This document shows positions 1 to 8,388 of a DNA stretch of 64,000 nucleotides, piece after piece. Positions within the stretch are counted from its first letter, which is position 1. Each line of letters opens with the position of its first letter. Where the stretch lies: NCBI GenBank assembly GCA_034933285.1, contig JAYFNT010000002.1:248001-312000 (forward strand), read 5' to 3'. The notes beneath the pieces are model-generated. The model saw only the letters and a list, made by a program, of their open reading frames with translations. It did no database searches and had not been told where the DNA came from. This stretch comes from RPRC01 sp034933285 (GTDB taxonomy: Bacteria; Desulfobacterota; Desulfuromonadia; Geobacterales; Geobacteraceae). The position numbers were made by a program, and so were the translations under genes.

Positions 1-1
1 C

Positions 2-553
2 GAGATGGTGAAAATGGTGCTCAGGAAATTGCAGGAATCGGTCGCGGCAGTACCGGCGGGACCTGTCGATGCAACCTCCGAGCCGGAACCTGCCGTTGTC
101 GCGCCGCTCGAAGCAGCAGATCTTTACGAAGCAGCCGGACTGCATGAAGAGGCTGAATCGCGGCAATCGGCTGAAACGGAAGAAGCTCTTGCCGCCGAAG
201 CCGAAGAGGATCTGGAACTTCTTTCCATGGAAACCGGCGAGGAGCTGCCTGAACTGGAGCCGCTGGCCGAAGAAAGCGAACTCGCTTCTGAAGCGGATAT
301 GCCTGCTTACGAGTCGTTCCAGGCTTCCGGGGAAATGCCTGCCCAGGCGGCGGAGGCAGAACGCTTTCCCGAATTTCCTTCAGTGCCGGACACGCCTGCA
401 AACGTGGACAGCGGGGTGCTTCCCGATCCGAAAATTATGCTTGCCGGAGATATTGAAAAGCTCGCATATGGCCGCTTCCGCCTGCCGCTGGTGATACGCT
501 TCGGTAACAGCGAAAAGAAAACGGCACTTACAATCGACCTTTCTTTTGATTGA
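2..553 (+). CDS. Hypothetical acidic protein, 3' part (runs off the window)
   Basis: The reading frame is open to the left edge, so this is probably the C-terminal part of a longer gene; the first ATG inside is at position 5. About 120 residues are low-complexity and rich in Glu, Ala and Pro, like a disordered linker. The last 45 or so (from PDPKIMLAGDIEKL) look folded, alternating basic and hydrophobic residues. I do not recognise the family. The stop lies 63 bases before the MgtC-like gene on the same strand, so co-transcription is possible. Confidence 0.55.
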   Translation, partial: EMVKMVLRKLQESVAAVPAGPVDATSEPEPAVVAPLEAADLYEAAGLHEEAESRQSAETEEALAAEAEEDLELLSMETGEELPELEPLAEESELASEADMPAYESFQASGEMPAQAAEAERFPEFPSVPDTPANVDSGVLPDPKIMLAGDIEKLAYGRFRLPLVIRFGNSEKKTALTIDLSFD

Positions 554-616
554 TCGGGTGCCCGGGCCGGACGGCATTGCCTGGCACCGGCTGTAGCGGG
601 GGAAGTGAGGATAGAC

Positions 617-1294
617 ATGGAAATCGATCTGGAAACCATCCTCCGTTTGCTGCTGGCCGCGATCCTGGGCGGATCCATCGGCCTGGAACGGGAGATTCAC
701 GGCCGTCCCGCGGGTTTTCGCACCCATCTTCTCGTTTCCCTGGGATCTTGCGTTTTTACGGTTGCCTCGATTTATTTCTACAAAATCTACGGCAGCGTTA
801 CGGTGGATGGCGGTGTATCCATAGATCCGTCCCGGGTGGCCGCCCAGGTAGTGACAGGTATAGGATTCCTCGGCGCAGGCGCCATTATTCGGGAAAAGGC
901 TTCGATCCGCGGCCTTACCACGGCTGCCTGCCTTTGGGTCGCGGCGGCGATAGGCGTGTCGTGCGGTATCGGGCTCTTTGCCCTGTCGGCCGTGGTTACG
1001 GCCACCGCAATCGGCTCGTTGCTGGTACTTAAAAAGGTCGAGGGGGTTCTGAACCGGGATACCTACAGCGCGATAAAGGTCTGGAGCACGGACCTGGAAG
1101 GGCAGATGGCAAAAGTCGAACAGCTGGTGGGGGGGTTCAATCTGAGTATGCTCAACGCTTCAGTGGAGCGCGATCTTGAAAAGCAGGAATTCTTCCTGGA
1201 ATTCGAGATCAAGCTCGTGGATCGCGAGGTGGCTTACCGGATGCTGGACAGCATCTTGGCCACTCCTGGTGTCAAGAGGGTGCGGCTTGAATGA
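617..1294 (+). CDS. MgtC/SapB family inner-membrane protein
   Basis: A membrane protein of 225 residues. The N-terminal half has four or five hydrophobic helices and carries the family hallmark GGSIGLEREIHGRPAGFRTH near residues 13-32, followed by a second signature around GIGFLGAGAIIREKASIRGLTTAA. The C-terminal 75 residues are soluble and resemble the ACT-like tail of longer MgtC homologues. Family members are linked to magnesium homeostasis or to inhibition of F-type ATPase, but the role here is unknown. I chose ATG 617 because GGAAGTGAGG lies just upstream; an in-frame GTG at 605 lies inside that ribosome site and is less likely. Confidence 0.88.
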   Translation: MEIDLETILRLLLAAILGGSIGLEREIHGRPAGFRTHLLVSLGSCVFTVASIYFYKIYGSVTVDGGVSIDPSRVAAQVVTGIGFLGAGAIIREKASIRGLTTAACLWVAAAIGVSCGIGLFALSAVVTATAIGSLLVLKKVEGVLNRDTYSAIKVWSTDLEGQMAKVEQLVGGFNLSMLNASVERDLEKQEFFLEFEIKLVDREVAYRMLDSILATPGVKRVRLE

Positions 1295-1369
1295 CTGAAG
1301 CCTGACCAGCCATGCGGATGCCCGGCTCCGGCGGATGTATGTCATACGGCTCAACGCGCCCGGCAAGCA

Positions 1370-1594
1370 TCATTCAATGCCGTCGGGCTCATCACCGGAC
1401 ATCTCCTTGCTGTAAACCAGCCTGATGTTCATGCGGCGTATCAACCGCTCGATTTCTCGCAGCTTTTCCTCGTATTCCTTGAGATAATACGCCTGCCTGG
1501 CTTTGCTGTGAAAGGTCACCCCTTCCCTGAGCATGTCTATGCGGATTCTGGCGACCTTTCTCATCGTTTCGAGTACTTCGCGCGCGTCTGCCAT
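1370..1594 (-). CDS. Small helical hypothetical protein
   Basis: Encodes 74 residues, strongly charged and predicted helical (alternating Lys/Arg and Glu with Leu and Ile, as in EEKLREIERLIRRMNIRL). There are no signal, membrane or metal motifs. It lies 16 bases downstream of the PHP phosphoesterase on the same strand, which suggests one transcript. An AGGA lies about nine bases before the ATG. Function is not recognised; it could be a small partner or regulator of the phosphoesterase, but that is only context. Confidence 0.6.
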   Translation of the reverse strand: MADAREVLETMRKVARIRIDMLREGVTFHSKARQAYYLKEYEEKLREIERLIRRMNIRLVYSKEMSGDEPDGIE

Positions 1595-1610
1595 GATTGC
1601 TTGTCCTAGG

Positions 1611-2483
1611 CTACTCGATTCGAGGAGCGCTTCCGTTCGCGGCGATCTTTCTCAGCGGTTCGAGCAGGCGGTACGCCACGGCCAGGCCGCCCCTTCCGAT
1701 ACCTATGTCCACGTCGTCTTCGTAGCCGTGGTAGTCGGATCCCCCGGTCATTGCGAGACCCAGCTCCAGGCACAGGTTTTCGAAGAATATCATGTCATCC
1801 TTGTAACAGAGATTGTTGAACACTTCCAGACCGTTCAGTCCCATGCCCGCCATATCCCTTATGAGGGAAGCAAGCACTCCGCGATCTTCGGAAATGCTCG
1901 GCGGATGGGCCAGAACGGACACCCCGCCCAGTCGCCTGATCTCTCCCAGCGCCTCTTCCAGTGGGAAGTACTGCTTCGGGACATCGCAGGGCTGCAGATA
2001 CCGGTTGAACGCGTCCTGTACGTGGCGTGCAATCCCCCTGTCCACCAGAACCCGCGCGATATGCAGGCGGCTCATGGCCTCGCCGGAGACATCTATGACC
2101 TCATCGTAGGTGATGAGCCCCTTTCGCTCAGATGCCAGTTTCGCATTGATCTTTTCAACGATTGCCTTGGCCCGCACCTCCCTGGCCCGGCGGAATTCCC
2201 GGAGTTTCGAGGAAAAGGATGGATCGCGGTGGTTTATGAAGTAGCCGAGGAGATGGACGTCCTGGTAATTCCGGTAGCCTATGGAGAGCTCGACCGCCGG
2301 AACGACTTCCACTCCCAGTCCGCTTCCCGCTTCGAGCGCCTCGGTCACGCCGGAGACGGAATCGTGGTCGGTTATGGCTACAGCCTTCAGCCCTTTTTCG
2401 GCAGCCATGGCAACGATCTTTGATGGTGTGTGGACCCCGTCGGAATGTAGGGTATGTATATGAAGGTCCATGAACTGCCGCAT
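1611..2483 (-). CDS. PHP-domain phosphoesterase (TrpH/RNase AM-like)
   Basis: A 290-residue PHP-family metal hydrolase. Metal-binding motifs are visible: DLHIHTLHSDG near the N-terminus, AITDHDSV near residue 40, a middle HPP motif (VSVLAHPPS) and GGSDYHG near residue 250. Characterised relatives such as E. coli RnaAM/TrpH remove phosphates from nucleoside 3',5'-bisphosphates or trim RNA 5' ends, so a role in RNA or nucleotide turnover is likely. The start has a good GGGAGG ribosome site. A small helical protein follows 16 bases downstream. Confidence 0.88.
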   Translation of the reverse strand: MRQFMDLHIHTLHSDGVHTPSKIVAMAAEKGLKAVAITDHDSVSGVTEALEAGSGLGVEVVPAVELSIGYRNYQDVHLLGYFINHRDPSFSSKLREFRRAREVRAKAIVEKINAKLASERKGLITYDEVIDVSGEAMSRLHIARVLVDRGIARHVQDAFNRYLQPCDVPKQYFPLEEALGEIRRLGGVSVLAHPPSISEDRGVLASLIRDMAGMGLNGLEVFNNLCYKDDMIFFENLCLELGLAMTGGSDYHGYEDDVDIGIGRGGLAVAYRLLEPLRKIAANGSAPRIE

Positions 2484-2619
2484 TGTGTAATCCTCCCGGA
2501 CTGTTATACAGGACAGTATAGGTCAGAACAGCCGCCGGTTCAACTGACAAAACGCATCTTGCCCGGTGACGGGAACTTGGATACAATCCAGGCACTATAA
2601 CTTTCTTCCAGGGGGCGAA

Positions 2620-3276
2620 ATGAAACCTGACCAGATACATGAAGCGATAGAACTACTGACTGAAGCGGTCAAACAATGGCGGACACCAGCGGTTACCATC
2701 GTGTCCCAGCGCGAGGGCGATCCATTTAAGGTCCTCATATCATGCCTTCTGTCTTTGCGCACCCAGGACCGGACGACCGGCCCCGCTTCCGAGAGGCTTT
2801 TTGCCCTCGCGGACACCCCTGAAAAGATGGCCGCTCTGCCGGTTTCAACCATCGAAGCCGCAATTTTCCCCGTCGGGTTTTACCGCAACAAGGCTGCTAC
2901 CATCCTGAACGTCTGCCGGATTCTCCTGGACGATTACGCGGGGAAGGTGCCGGATGAAATAGACGAACTCCTGAAGTTCAAGGGGGTGGGGCGAAAGACC
3001 GCCAATCTCGTGGTGACCCTCGGTTTCGGAAAGCCGGGGATCTGCGTCGATACCCATGTTCACAGGATCTGCAACCGCTGGGGCTATGTGGAGACCAAAA
3101 CGCCGGAGGAAACAGAATACGCTCTTCGGGGCAAGCTGCCCGGGCGCTACTGGCTGGTGATCAACGACCTGCTGGTGACGTTCGGCCAGAACCACTGCGT
3201 ACCGATTTCACCCAAGTGCTCCACCTGCATGATAGCCCACCTCTGCGACCGCAGGGGGGTGGGGAAGAGCAGGTGA
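2620..3276 (+). CDS. nth: Endonuclease III
   Basis: DNA glycosylase/AP lyase that removes oxidised pyrimidines in base excision repair. It has 218 residues from ATG 2620, which follows an AGGGGGCG ribosome site; the in-frame start 54 bases earlier lacks one. The helix-hairpin-helix motif KGVGRKTAN carries catalytic Lys126, the catalytic Asp144 lies in CVDTHVHRI, and a C-terminal [4Fe-4S] cluster is marked by Cys193, Cys200, Cys203 and Cys209 (C-x6-C-x2-C-x5-C). All key residues are present. It is divergent from the upstream PHP gene. Confidence 0.96.
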   Translation: MKPDQIHEAIELLTEAVKQWRTPAVTIVSQREGDPFKVLISCLLSLRTQDRTTGPASERLFALADTPEKMAALPVSTIEAAIFPVGFYRNKAATILNVCRILLDDYAGKVPDEIDELLKFKGVGRKTANLVVTLGFGKPGICVDTHVHRICNRWGYVETKTPEETEYALRGKLPGRYWLVINDLLVTFGQNHCVPISPKCSTCMIAHLCDRRGVGKSR

Positions 3277-3316
3277 GGGGGGAAGGCAGGCTGAAGCTGG
3301 AGGCTGAAGGTATTCA

Positions 3317-3667
3317 TCATCGCAACGAACGAATCAGGGAATTCATGATTTTTTCTGCTTCTTCAATTTTGAATTCAATCAGTGGCCATTCTTGGATGCT
3401 CAGGAAATCCAAGCGGTGAGACAAACCAAGTTGATAACGCATTTCCCTCAGCGAACCGAATGCCATTGTGAGCAACCTGAGATAATCTGCCTGGCTTTCA
3501 CGTGTGAACCCCTCCTCGATATTCGATGGAACTGATACAGCCGCTCCCCGTATTTGAGAAGTCAAGCCATGCTGCTCTTTTTTAGGAAATTTCGCCGTTA
3601 TCTGATAGACAATCAGAACCACTTCATCTGCTAATTCAAAAGCTCTCAGCTTCGTATGATCACGCAT
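3317..3667 (-). CDS. Four-helix-bundle protein (23S rRNA intervening-sequence protein family)
   Basis: A 116-residue protein starting at MRDHTKLRAFELADEVV, with the family pattern of K/R-L-x-A/V-F-x-L-A at the start, PKKEQHGLTSQIRGAAVSVPSNIEEG in the middle, and a C-terminal helical pair. This family is found inside 23S rRNA intervening sequences and as scattered chromosomal genes; its function is unknown. AGGGAAAG precedes the ATG. The frame continues upstream into a broken recombinase gene, but the internal ATG with its ribosome site is the likely true start. GGCTGAAG-type repeats occur on both sides. Confidence 0.85.
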   Translation of the reverse strand: MRDHTKLRAFELADEVVLIVYQITAKFPKKEQHGLTSQIRGAAVSVPSNIEEGFTRESQADYLRLLTMAFGSLREMRYQLGLSHRLDFLSIQEWPLIEFKIEEAEKIMNSLIRSLR

Positions 3668-3689
3668 TGTCTTTCCCTTCAGCCTTCCG

Positions 3690-4042
3690 CCCTCGGCCTT
3701 ACTGAATGCCCGGTTTTGGGTTAAGGCGGTTTTACCGCCAGGTATGAAAGGTGCTCCTTCACATCCTCGGTCGTCAGTTTCATCGGCGGCTTGTCTTCCA
3801 GAAACAGCCGAAACCGCATGCGCGGCCCGCTCCCTTTGAGCATCCGTCTGTCTCTTTTTCCTCAATTTATCGCAGAACAGTCGTACTCGTTCAGCCTTGC
3901 TGTTCGGGACAGGATACTTGTTGCGAAAATCAAGGTAATAGCGCAGCCACTTCCTGTATTCGACGTTATATGCTGGAGGGATATCCCTGAATCTGAGGTG
4001 GGCAACATACTCGGTAAAGATGGAGTCAAAGATTCTTAACAC
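3690..4042 (-). pseudogene. Broken tyrosine recombinase (integron-type integrase N-terminus)
   Basis: Remnant of the N-terminal SAM-like domain of a tyrosine recombinase. GTG 4042, behind AAAGGAG, begins VLRIFDSIFTEYVAHLRFRD. It continues through YRKWLRYYLDFRNKYPV and DKLRKKRQTDAQRERAAHAV, then shifts frame near 3800-3812 into RLFLEDKPPMKLTTEDVKEH and LSYLAVKPP. It shifts back near 3720-3740 to ALTQNRAFSK, matching the TQNQAFNAL segment of integron-like integrases. The homology then stops and the four-helix-bundle gene begins. The whole catalytic domain (R-H-R-Y) is missing. Assignment to the integron-integrase branch is from memory and less sure than the recombinase call. Confidence 0.72.
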
Positions 4043-4308
4043 GGAATTCTCCTTTGACTTCAATCATGAGCGGGAGTATATTTTGACTGGTCTTGAAATG
4101 GAAAAACGCCTAAATGGAATATTGATTTTTTAACGCTCAACTACCGATTTGGCTTGTTGTACATGCAGCAGATATAAGATTATGCAAAATGTTAACTACA
4201 ACATGAAAGTTTTGTGAAAAATGGGTGGTTGAGCAGGGGCTCATCAATTAGTAGTTACCCAGAGAAGAAATAAAAGTACCAATAACTCACTATTTATATT
4301 TTTGGTTC
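4043..4308. other. AT-rich gap upstream of the recombinase remnant
   Basis: These 266 bases are markedly richer in A and T than the flanking core genes. I see no open frame, no tRNA and no clear terminator. If the recombinase was integron-like, an attI site would lie here, but I could not identify one. Confidence 0.4.
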
Positions 4309-4857
4309 ATGAACTCCATGATGGCGCTTGGAACGGGGTTCGTAATTGGTTATATGACCTCGCCAGTTATTATGGTCCCTCTCAAAATCCCAGAAGATGC
4401 CCGTCTAGAGGTAATTTTTCCGATCATGTTATGTTTCATATTTTCAAGCCAGATCATCATGCTCTTGTACTTCTGGGGTAAACGACGCGGTGAATTTGAA
4501 TACTCCTTTCTTGAAAATTATGCTCTGAAAAAAAGACCAAACCCGGAATTGAGCGCTCGGCTTAAAGAAGTCAAACGTGAACTGAAATTTGGTGGTGTCA
4601 GTTTAGTGCATGATAAACTGATCGCTGCCGCCAAGGAATTTCCGGAAAACTTTGTAGTACATTTCATGTTTGCTCTTTCCTGCGAGCGGATGGGATTAGC
4701 TGAAGTTGCTATTGAAGCCTACGAGACCTCGCGTAAATTGATTCCGGAACCATCACAAGCCTTAATCACATACGTCGAAAAACAAATTAGCAGAGTGAAA
4801 CTGGAAGGTCCGACAAGAATGTCCACGGCTCCCGGACTACAGTATCTAATGTGGTAA
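4309..4857 (+). CDS. Hypothetical membrane protein with TPR-like C-terminus
   Basis: A 182-residue protein with two hydrophobic segments near residues 5-24 and 34-55, followed by a basic stretch (WGKRRGEF) and a soluble helical region. Residues of about 95-150 (DKLIAAAKEFPENFVVHFMFALSCERMGLAEVAIEAYETS) have the spacing of one or two tetratricopeptide-like repeats. I do not recognise a family. Several ATGs lie at the start (4309, 4318, 4321) and none has an obvious ribosome site. It lies in the AT-rich accessory strip next to the recombinase remnant. Confidence 0.6.
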   Translation: MNSMMALGTGFVIGYMTSPVIMVPLKIPEDARLEVIFPIMLCFIFSSQIIMLLYFWGKRRGEFEYSFLENYALKKRPNPELSARLKEVKRELKFGGVSLVHDKLIAAAKEFPENFVVHFMFALSCERMGLAEVAIEAYETSRKLIPEPSQALITYVEKQISRVKLEGPTRMSTAPGLQYLMW

Positions 4858-4862
4858 TGGCT

Positions 4863-4935
4863 AACCATCGGCGGCAGACGGTCGGCGCGATAAGACTGCT
4901 CCGCCGGTGCGCCCCCACGACGTTGAATACAGCCG
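4863..4935 (+). repeat. Imperfect hairpin just after the membrane-protein gene
   Basis: Directly after the stop codon of the preceding gene, GGCTAAC is followed by arms CATCGGCGG-CAG and CTG-CT-CCGCCGGTG that can form a stem of about 12 pairs. A GTTGAAT heptamer closes the element near 4921. The heptamers resemble the outer boxes of integron attC sites, but the symmetry is poor. It could equally be a degenerate terminator or chance. Confidence 0.3.
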
Positions 4936-5057
4936 AACTGGAGATCCAAAAAGCAATTTCACAGATTTCTTTACTGCCACCGAAGCTTGGAGGCTTTTCT
5001 TGGTTGTTGTGTTGAGCACAACTTTAGTGTTGAAATTCACTGCCAAAGGTGTATATT

Positions 5058-5342
5058 ATGCTTGAACCGTTGAAACCGAGCGAAGCTAGAAAGTTAATCC
5101 ATCATATCCTGAAAAATGGTGATGTTACCTACTCCCGACCACATGCCATAGAGCGCATGGAAGAACGGGAGATGGACACCAGCGACTGCATCAATATCCT
5201 TCGCGGCGGAAAAGTAGTGGAAGGCGAGTACGAAAACGGGAGTTGGCGGTACAGAGTTGAAACTCCGAAAATGGCGGTTGTCGTCACTTTCATTGACGAG
5301 GACGAACTAATGATTGTGACTGCATGGAGAGAGAAGAGATGA
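5058..5342 (+). CDS. DUF4258/MqsR-like toxin
   Basis: A 94-residue protein beginning MLEPLKPSEARKLIHHILKN. The core SRPHAIERMEEREMDTSDCINILRGG followed by a beta-rich C-terminus (WRYRVETPKMAVVVTFIDED, LMIVTAW) is the pattern of DUF4258 proteins, which are related to the BECR/RelE-like mRNA interferase fold and usually act as toxins. The ATG at 5058 follows AAAGGTG by six bases; the GTG at 5049 lies inside that site. The gene overlaps the antitoxin gene by four bases (ATGA), so translation is probably coupled. The toxin-first order is that of mqsRA. Confidence 0.8.
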   Translation: MLEPLKPSEARKLIHHILKNGDVTYSRPHAIERMEEREMDTSDCINILRGGKVVEGEYENGSWRYRVETPKMAVVVTFIDEDELMIVTAWREKR

Positions 5343-5818
5343 AATGCCCTATTTGTGACCGAAGCGAACTCATTGAGTCCGTTGAGAACTACCATTATCG
5401 CGAATGCGGTCTTGAGAACATAACCCTTAATGGGATTACTGTTCGGAAATGCCCTGAGTGTGGCGTTGTCATGCCCAAGATTCGCAACATCGAAGGTCTG
5501 CATGACTGTATAGCCAGGTTCCTTGTGAAAAAGGAAGAGCGGCTTTTGCCGTCGGAGATCGTATTTCTACGCAAGTCTCTGGGCTGGTCTAGTTCTGACC
5601 TAGCCAGGAATTTGCAAATCGACAAAGCCCAGGTTAGCAAGTGGGAACATGGGCGGGTCGAGATGAGTAAATCGAATGAGTTGCTTTTCCGTGAAATTAT
5701 CGCGCGTGGAAAAAAAATCATGGATTACCACCGAGAAGACGCTGCCAGGAAAGCGGCAACCGTACTTCGAATGTTTATGGAAATGGATCAAGGCAAAGAG
5801 TGGAAATTGGTGGCGTGA
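5339..5818 (+). CDS. MqsA/YgiT-type antitoxin with zinc finger and HTH
   Basis: A 159-residue two-domain antitoxin. The N-terminus carries two zinc-binding pairs, CPIC at residues 3-6 and CPEC around residue 40. The C-terminal half has an XRE-type helix-turn-helix (LRKSLGWSSSDLARNLQIDKAQVSKWEHG). As in MqsA, the zinc domain would bind the toxin and the HTH would bind the operon's operator, giving autorepression. ATG 5339 follows GAGAGAGAAGAG and overlaps the toxin stop codon. A palindrome, GTTGTG-N5-CACAAC at 5006-5022 upstream of the toxin, is a candidate operator. Confidence 0.85.
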   Translation: MKCPICDRSELIESVENYHYRECGLENITLNGITVRKCPECGVVMPKIRNIEGLHDCIARFLVKKEERLLPSEIVFLRKSLGWSSSDLARNLQIDKAQVSKWEHGRVEMSKSNELLFREIIARGKKIMDYHREDAARKAATVLRMFMEMDQGKEWKLVA

Positions 5819-5839
5819 TTTTAAATATAGAAGCTGAGG

Positions 5840-5870
5840 AAGGGGCCTAAATGGTCCCTTTTCTTTTTCT
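5840..5870 (+). terminator. Intrinsic terminator after toxin-antitoxin pair
   Basis: AAGGGGCC (5840-5847) pairs with GGTCCCTT (5853-5860), with one G-U pair, and is followed by TTCTTTTTCT. It ends the toxin-antitoxin transcript. Confidence 0.75.
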
Positions 5871-6096
5871 CCAAGCATAATGGCATGCAGTTTCAAAGGG
5901 TGTAGAAAATCGCTGAAACTTTCAACCAAGCGCAACAACGGAGAACCCGCTGTGCTCTCAGCGTTGTAAAATAGGGCGACGGTATGGGCAGGCTTTGGAG
6001 TTTGAAAACGCTTGGCGTAACGCTTCGACTACAAGAGCGGAGTGAAGGCATAACCGGCTGGGAAAAGGACCGCCTTGTGAGGCAGAGATTGCATCC

Positions 6097-6906
6097 ATGA
6101 CTTTGCATCTTAAATCGATATCGATCAGACAATTCGACGGCGAGATCTCCACTCATTTCCCTTTCACTCTCCCCGTCCTCCGTTCCCTGCAGGAAATCCT
6201 TTTTGATTCTCCTGTCACCTTTTTGGTCGGCGAGAACGGGTCAGGCAAGTCGACGATTCTGGAGGCCATCGCCTGTGCCATCGGTTCAACAACGGTTGGT
6301 GCCGAGAGCGTAAAAACCGACAAAACCCTGATTCAGGCCCGGCAACTTGCAAGGTATTTCAAATTGTCGTGGGGAAGGCGTACCCATCGAGGCTTTTTCT
6401 TGCGGGCAGAGGATTTCTTCGGCTACGTGAAGCACCTGGCACAAACAAGAGAAGAGTTAGAGTCGGACCTGGCTGCGGTGGACAAGGATTACGAGGGACG
6501 CTCCATGCTGGCAATCAACCTGGCTCGGAGCCCGTACCTGCGCGAGTTGCACGGTCTGCAGGAAAAGTATGGCAGTGGGCTTGACTGCCGCTCACATGGT
6601 GAAAGCTTCATGGCTCTTTTCCAGTCGCGATTCGTGCCTGATGGCCTATATCTGCTGGACGAGCCCGAGGCACCACTCTCACCGGTACGACAGCTTGCCT
6701 TCATATCGGAATTGAAAAGGATGGTGGAGGAGAAATCGCAATTCATCATCGCCACCCATTCTCCCATTATTATGGCCTTCCCCGGGGCTATGATTCTTTC
6801 TTTTGATTATGGAGTCATGACCAAGGTCGCTTACGAGGATCTGGAGCACGTCACGTTGATGAAGTCGTTTCTAAATAACCCAGAATCTTACTTGCGGCGG
6901 CTATAA
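6097..6906 (+). CDS. AAA family ATPase (RecF/ABC-like, COG3910 type)
   Basis: A 269-residue single-domain ATPase of the ABC/SMC type. Walker A is GENGSGKST near residue 46, an ABC-signature-like segment reads CRSHGESFM, Walker B is GLYLLDEPEAPLSP, and the H-loop is FIIATHSPI. There is no membrane segment or nuclease domain. Such stand-alone ATPases are widespread in mobile and defence-rich regions, but their substrate is usually unknown. It lies downstream of the toxin-antitoxin pair and its terminator, so it probably has its own promoter. A weak AGGCAGAG lies about 12 bases before the ATG. Confidence 0.85.
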   Translation: MTLHLKSISIRQFDGEISTHFPFTLPVLRSLQEILFDSPVTFLVGENGSGKSTILEAIACAIGSTTVGAESVKTDKTLIQARQLARYFKLSWGRRTHRGFFLRAEDFFGYVKHLAQTREELESDLAAVDKDYEGRSMLAINLARSPYLRELHGLQEKYGSGLDCRSHGESFMALFQSRFVPDGLYLLDEPEAPLSPVRQLAFISELKRMVEEKSQFIIATHSPIIMAFPGAMILSFDYGVMTKVAYEDLEHVTLMKSFLNNPESYLRRL

Positions 6907-7167
6907 GGCGTCCCCTCGGATCCTTCAGCTCGCTCAAGAGGAACGTACCTACAAGAGGGTGAAGGGGCAACCTTGACACGGGACAAAGCCGGGAATTCCG
7001 GAATAACAGAAGGGTCTACTTCAAGGTCTACATTGAGACTGAACAACGGGTGCGCAGAAAAAGGTGCGAATTTGGGGACTTGTACAAATTAAAGTTAATT
7101 TCATAAAATAATCGGGATTATGTCCCTTGAAATCCCAAATGAGAAAAAATGTCATGGCGCCCGGCCA

Positions 7168-8085
7168 CTACGATCTGATCCTGGATGGAACGCTCGATCG
7201 CAGTGTAAAGTTTTTGTCATTGTCAATCAGGTTAGATATTTCTTTCTTTATCTCATCATTCACATTGTCTGCATCAAGATTCACGGCCCTTTCCTGACTA
7301 TCATCATCGGCCTTGATCATTAGAACTTTAACTGCCGAAGGAATTTGTGGATAGGTTTCAGTACATCCCATCAAAATCCCATGTAATCTTTTTTTTGACA
7401 TAACCACACTGCTTGGATCGAATGTTACCATTTGTGCAATCTCGTGAGATAAATCAGATCCCAATTTAAAATACCATTTACCATTCCCTATGGCAATAAT
7501 GCCCTTATACTCTTCATCATTATCCGGCCATTTTACCGATACGCACATAAAGCTATCTTCGACATCACATATAGTGAGTATGGCACGGGAGATTTTTACC
7601 GGCTCACCGGGACCTTTAGGAGATATTGCATAATGGTATAAGTAGTAAGTACCCTTGAATTTATCATATAAATGCCGGATTCTTTCTTTGGTAACGCCTT
7701 TGAGCGGTTTCAAGGCGTCCATCAGGTATTCGGAACCTGAAGTCCTGGGTTTCTCCACGCTTCCGATGCTGTCCAATAGTCTTTGACCTTTTTTCATCAA
7801 ATCTTCCGCATTTATCTTTCTGCCTGTCAATGCCTCAATCGCCCCGGTCAACGTCACGGCAAAACGGTCCGCTTCCTTGTTGAAATCTTCCGGCTCAATG
7901 CCTATCATTCCGCAGATTGCGGCAATTTTCTCGCGAGCCGGCTTGCCCCCCTCTTTCAACCATTTGTGTCTCACGGTATATTCGTCCACAGCTTTGTCGT
8001 TCAGCATATTCCTGAGGATAGCCGTCCCCCAGACCATCGCGATTTTCTTTCTGAACCCGTCAATTTCTAATCCATAGTGCCCCAT
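7168..8085 (-). CDS. Hypothetical protein, 305 aa
   Basis: I do not recognise this protein. The N-terminal 110 residues are helical and charged (KEGGKPAREKIAAICGMIGIEPEDFNKE). The middle and C-terminal parts are beta-rich (ISRAILTICDVEDSFMCVSVKWPDND, IIAIGNGKWYFKL), and the tail is polar and helical. No signal peptide or membrane helix is visible. AAGGAG precedes the ATG at good spacing. Its low GC content compared with the core genes and its place in the accessory strip suggest acquisition. A regulatory or sensing role is possible but unsupported. Confidence 0.65.
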   Translation of the reverse strand: MGHYGLEIDGFRKKIAMVWGTAILRNMLNDKAVDEYTVRHKWLKEGGKPAREKIAAICGMIGIEPEDFNKEADRFAVTLTGAIEALTGRKINAEDLMKKGQRLLDSIGSVEKPRTSGSEYLMDALKPLKGVTKERIRHLYDKFKGTYYLYHYAISPKGPGEPVKISRAILTICDVEDSFMCVSVKWPDNDEEYKGIIAIGNGKWYFKLGSDLSHEIAQMVTFDPSSVVMSKKRLHGILMGCTETYPQIPSAVKVLMIKADDDSQERAVNLDADNVNDEIKKEISNLIDNDKNFTLRSSVPSRIRS

Positions 8086-8388
8086 ACTTTCTCCTTCATT
8101 AACATGGAAAACATCATCGCATTAGCTTCTTACCATACGAAATATTTTGAAACAATTCAATAACATTCAAAAAATAAAACGATGTTTATATATTTGCAAA
8201 CCTTTGCAACTAATTGATATTACAGGAAAAATAAGTTGTGTAAAGTGGTTTGTTGATGTATTGATCATCTATGGATTAGATGAAATAGAAAGGCATTACT
8301 CTGTCGATTGAACGGCTGAATCGTGCAACCCATTCTTGTTTCACAGGGAAACTCAGATAGCCAAAAATTCTGGCATAAGGGGCGAGAA
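8086..8388. other. AT-rich divergent intergenic region
   Basis: This gap of 303 bases separates the divergent unknown gene and acetate kinase and must hold both promoters. It is AT-rich with several TATA-like hexamers, none of which I can pick with confidence. I see no RNA gene or further reading frame. Confidence 0.5.

Noticed and set aside
1533..2423. Long open frame (about 296 codons) antisense to the PHP phosphoesterase
   Set aside because: The minus-strand protein has clear PHP metal motifs and a ribosome site; the antisense frame has no recognisable domains and is a high-GC shadow.
5871..6096. Search for a second attC-like site before the AAA ATPase
   Set aside because: GCGCAAC and GCGTTGTAA pieces are present near 5927-5969, but their pairing is too weak to support a call.
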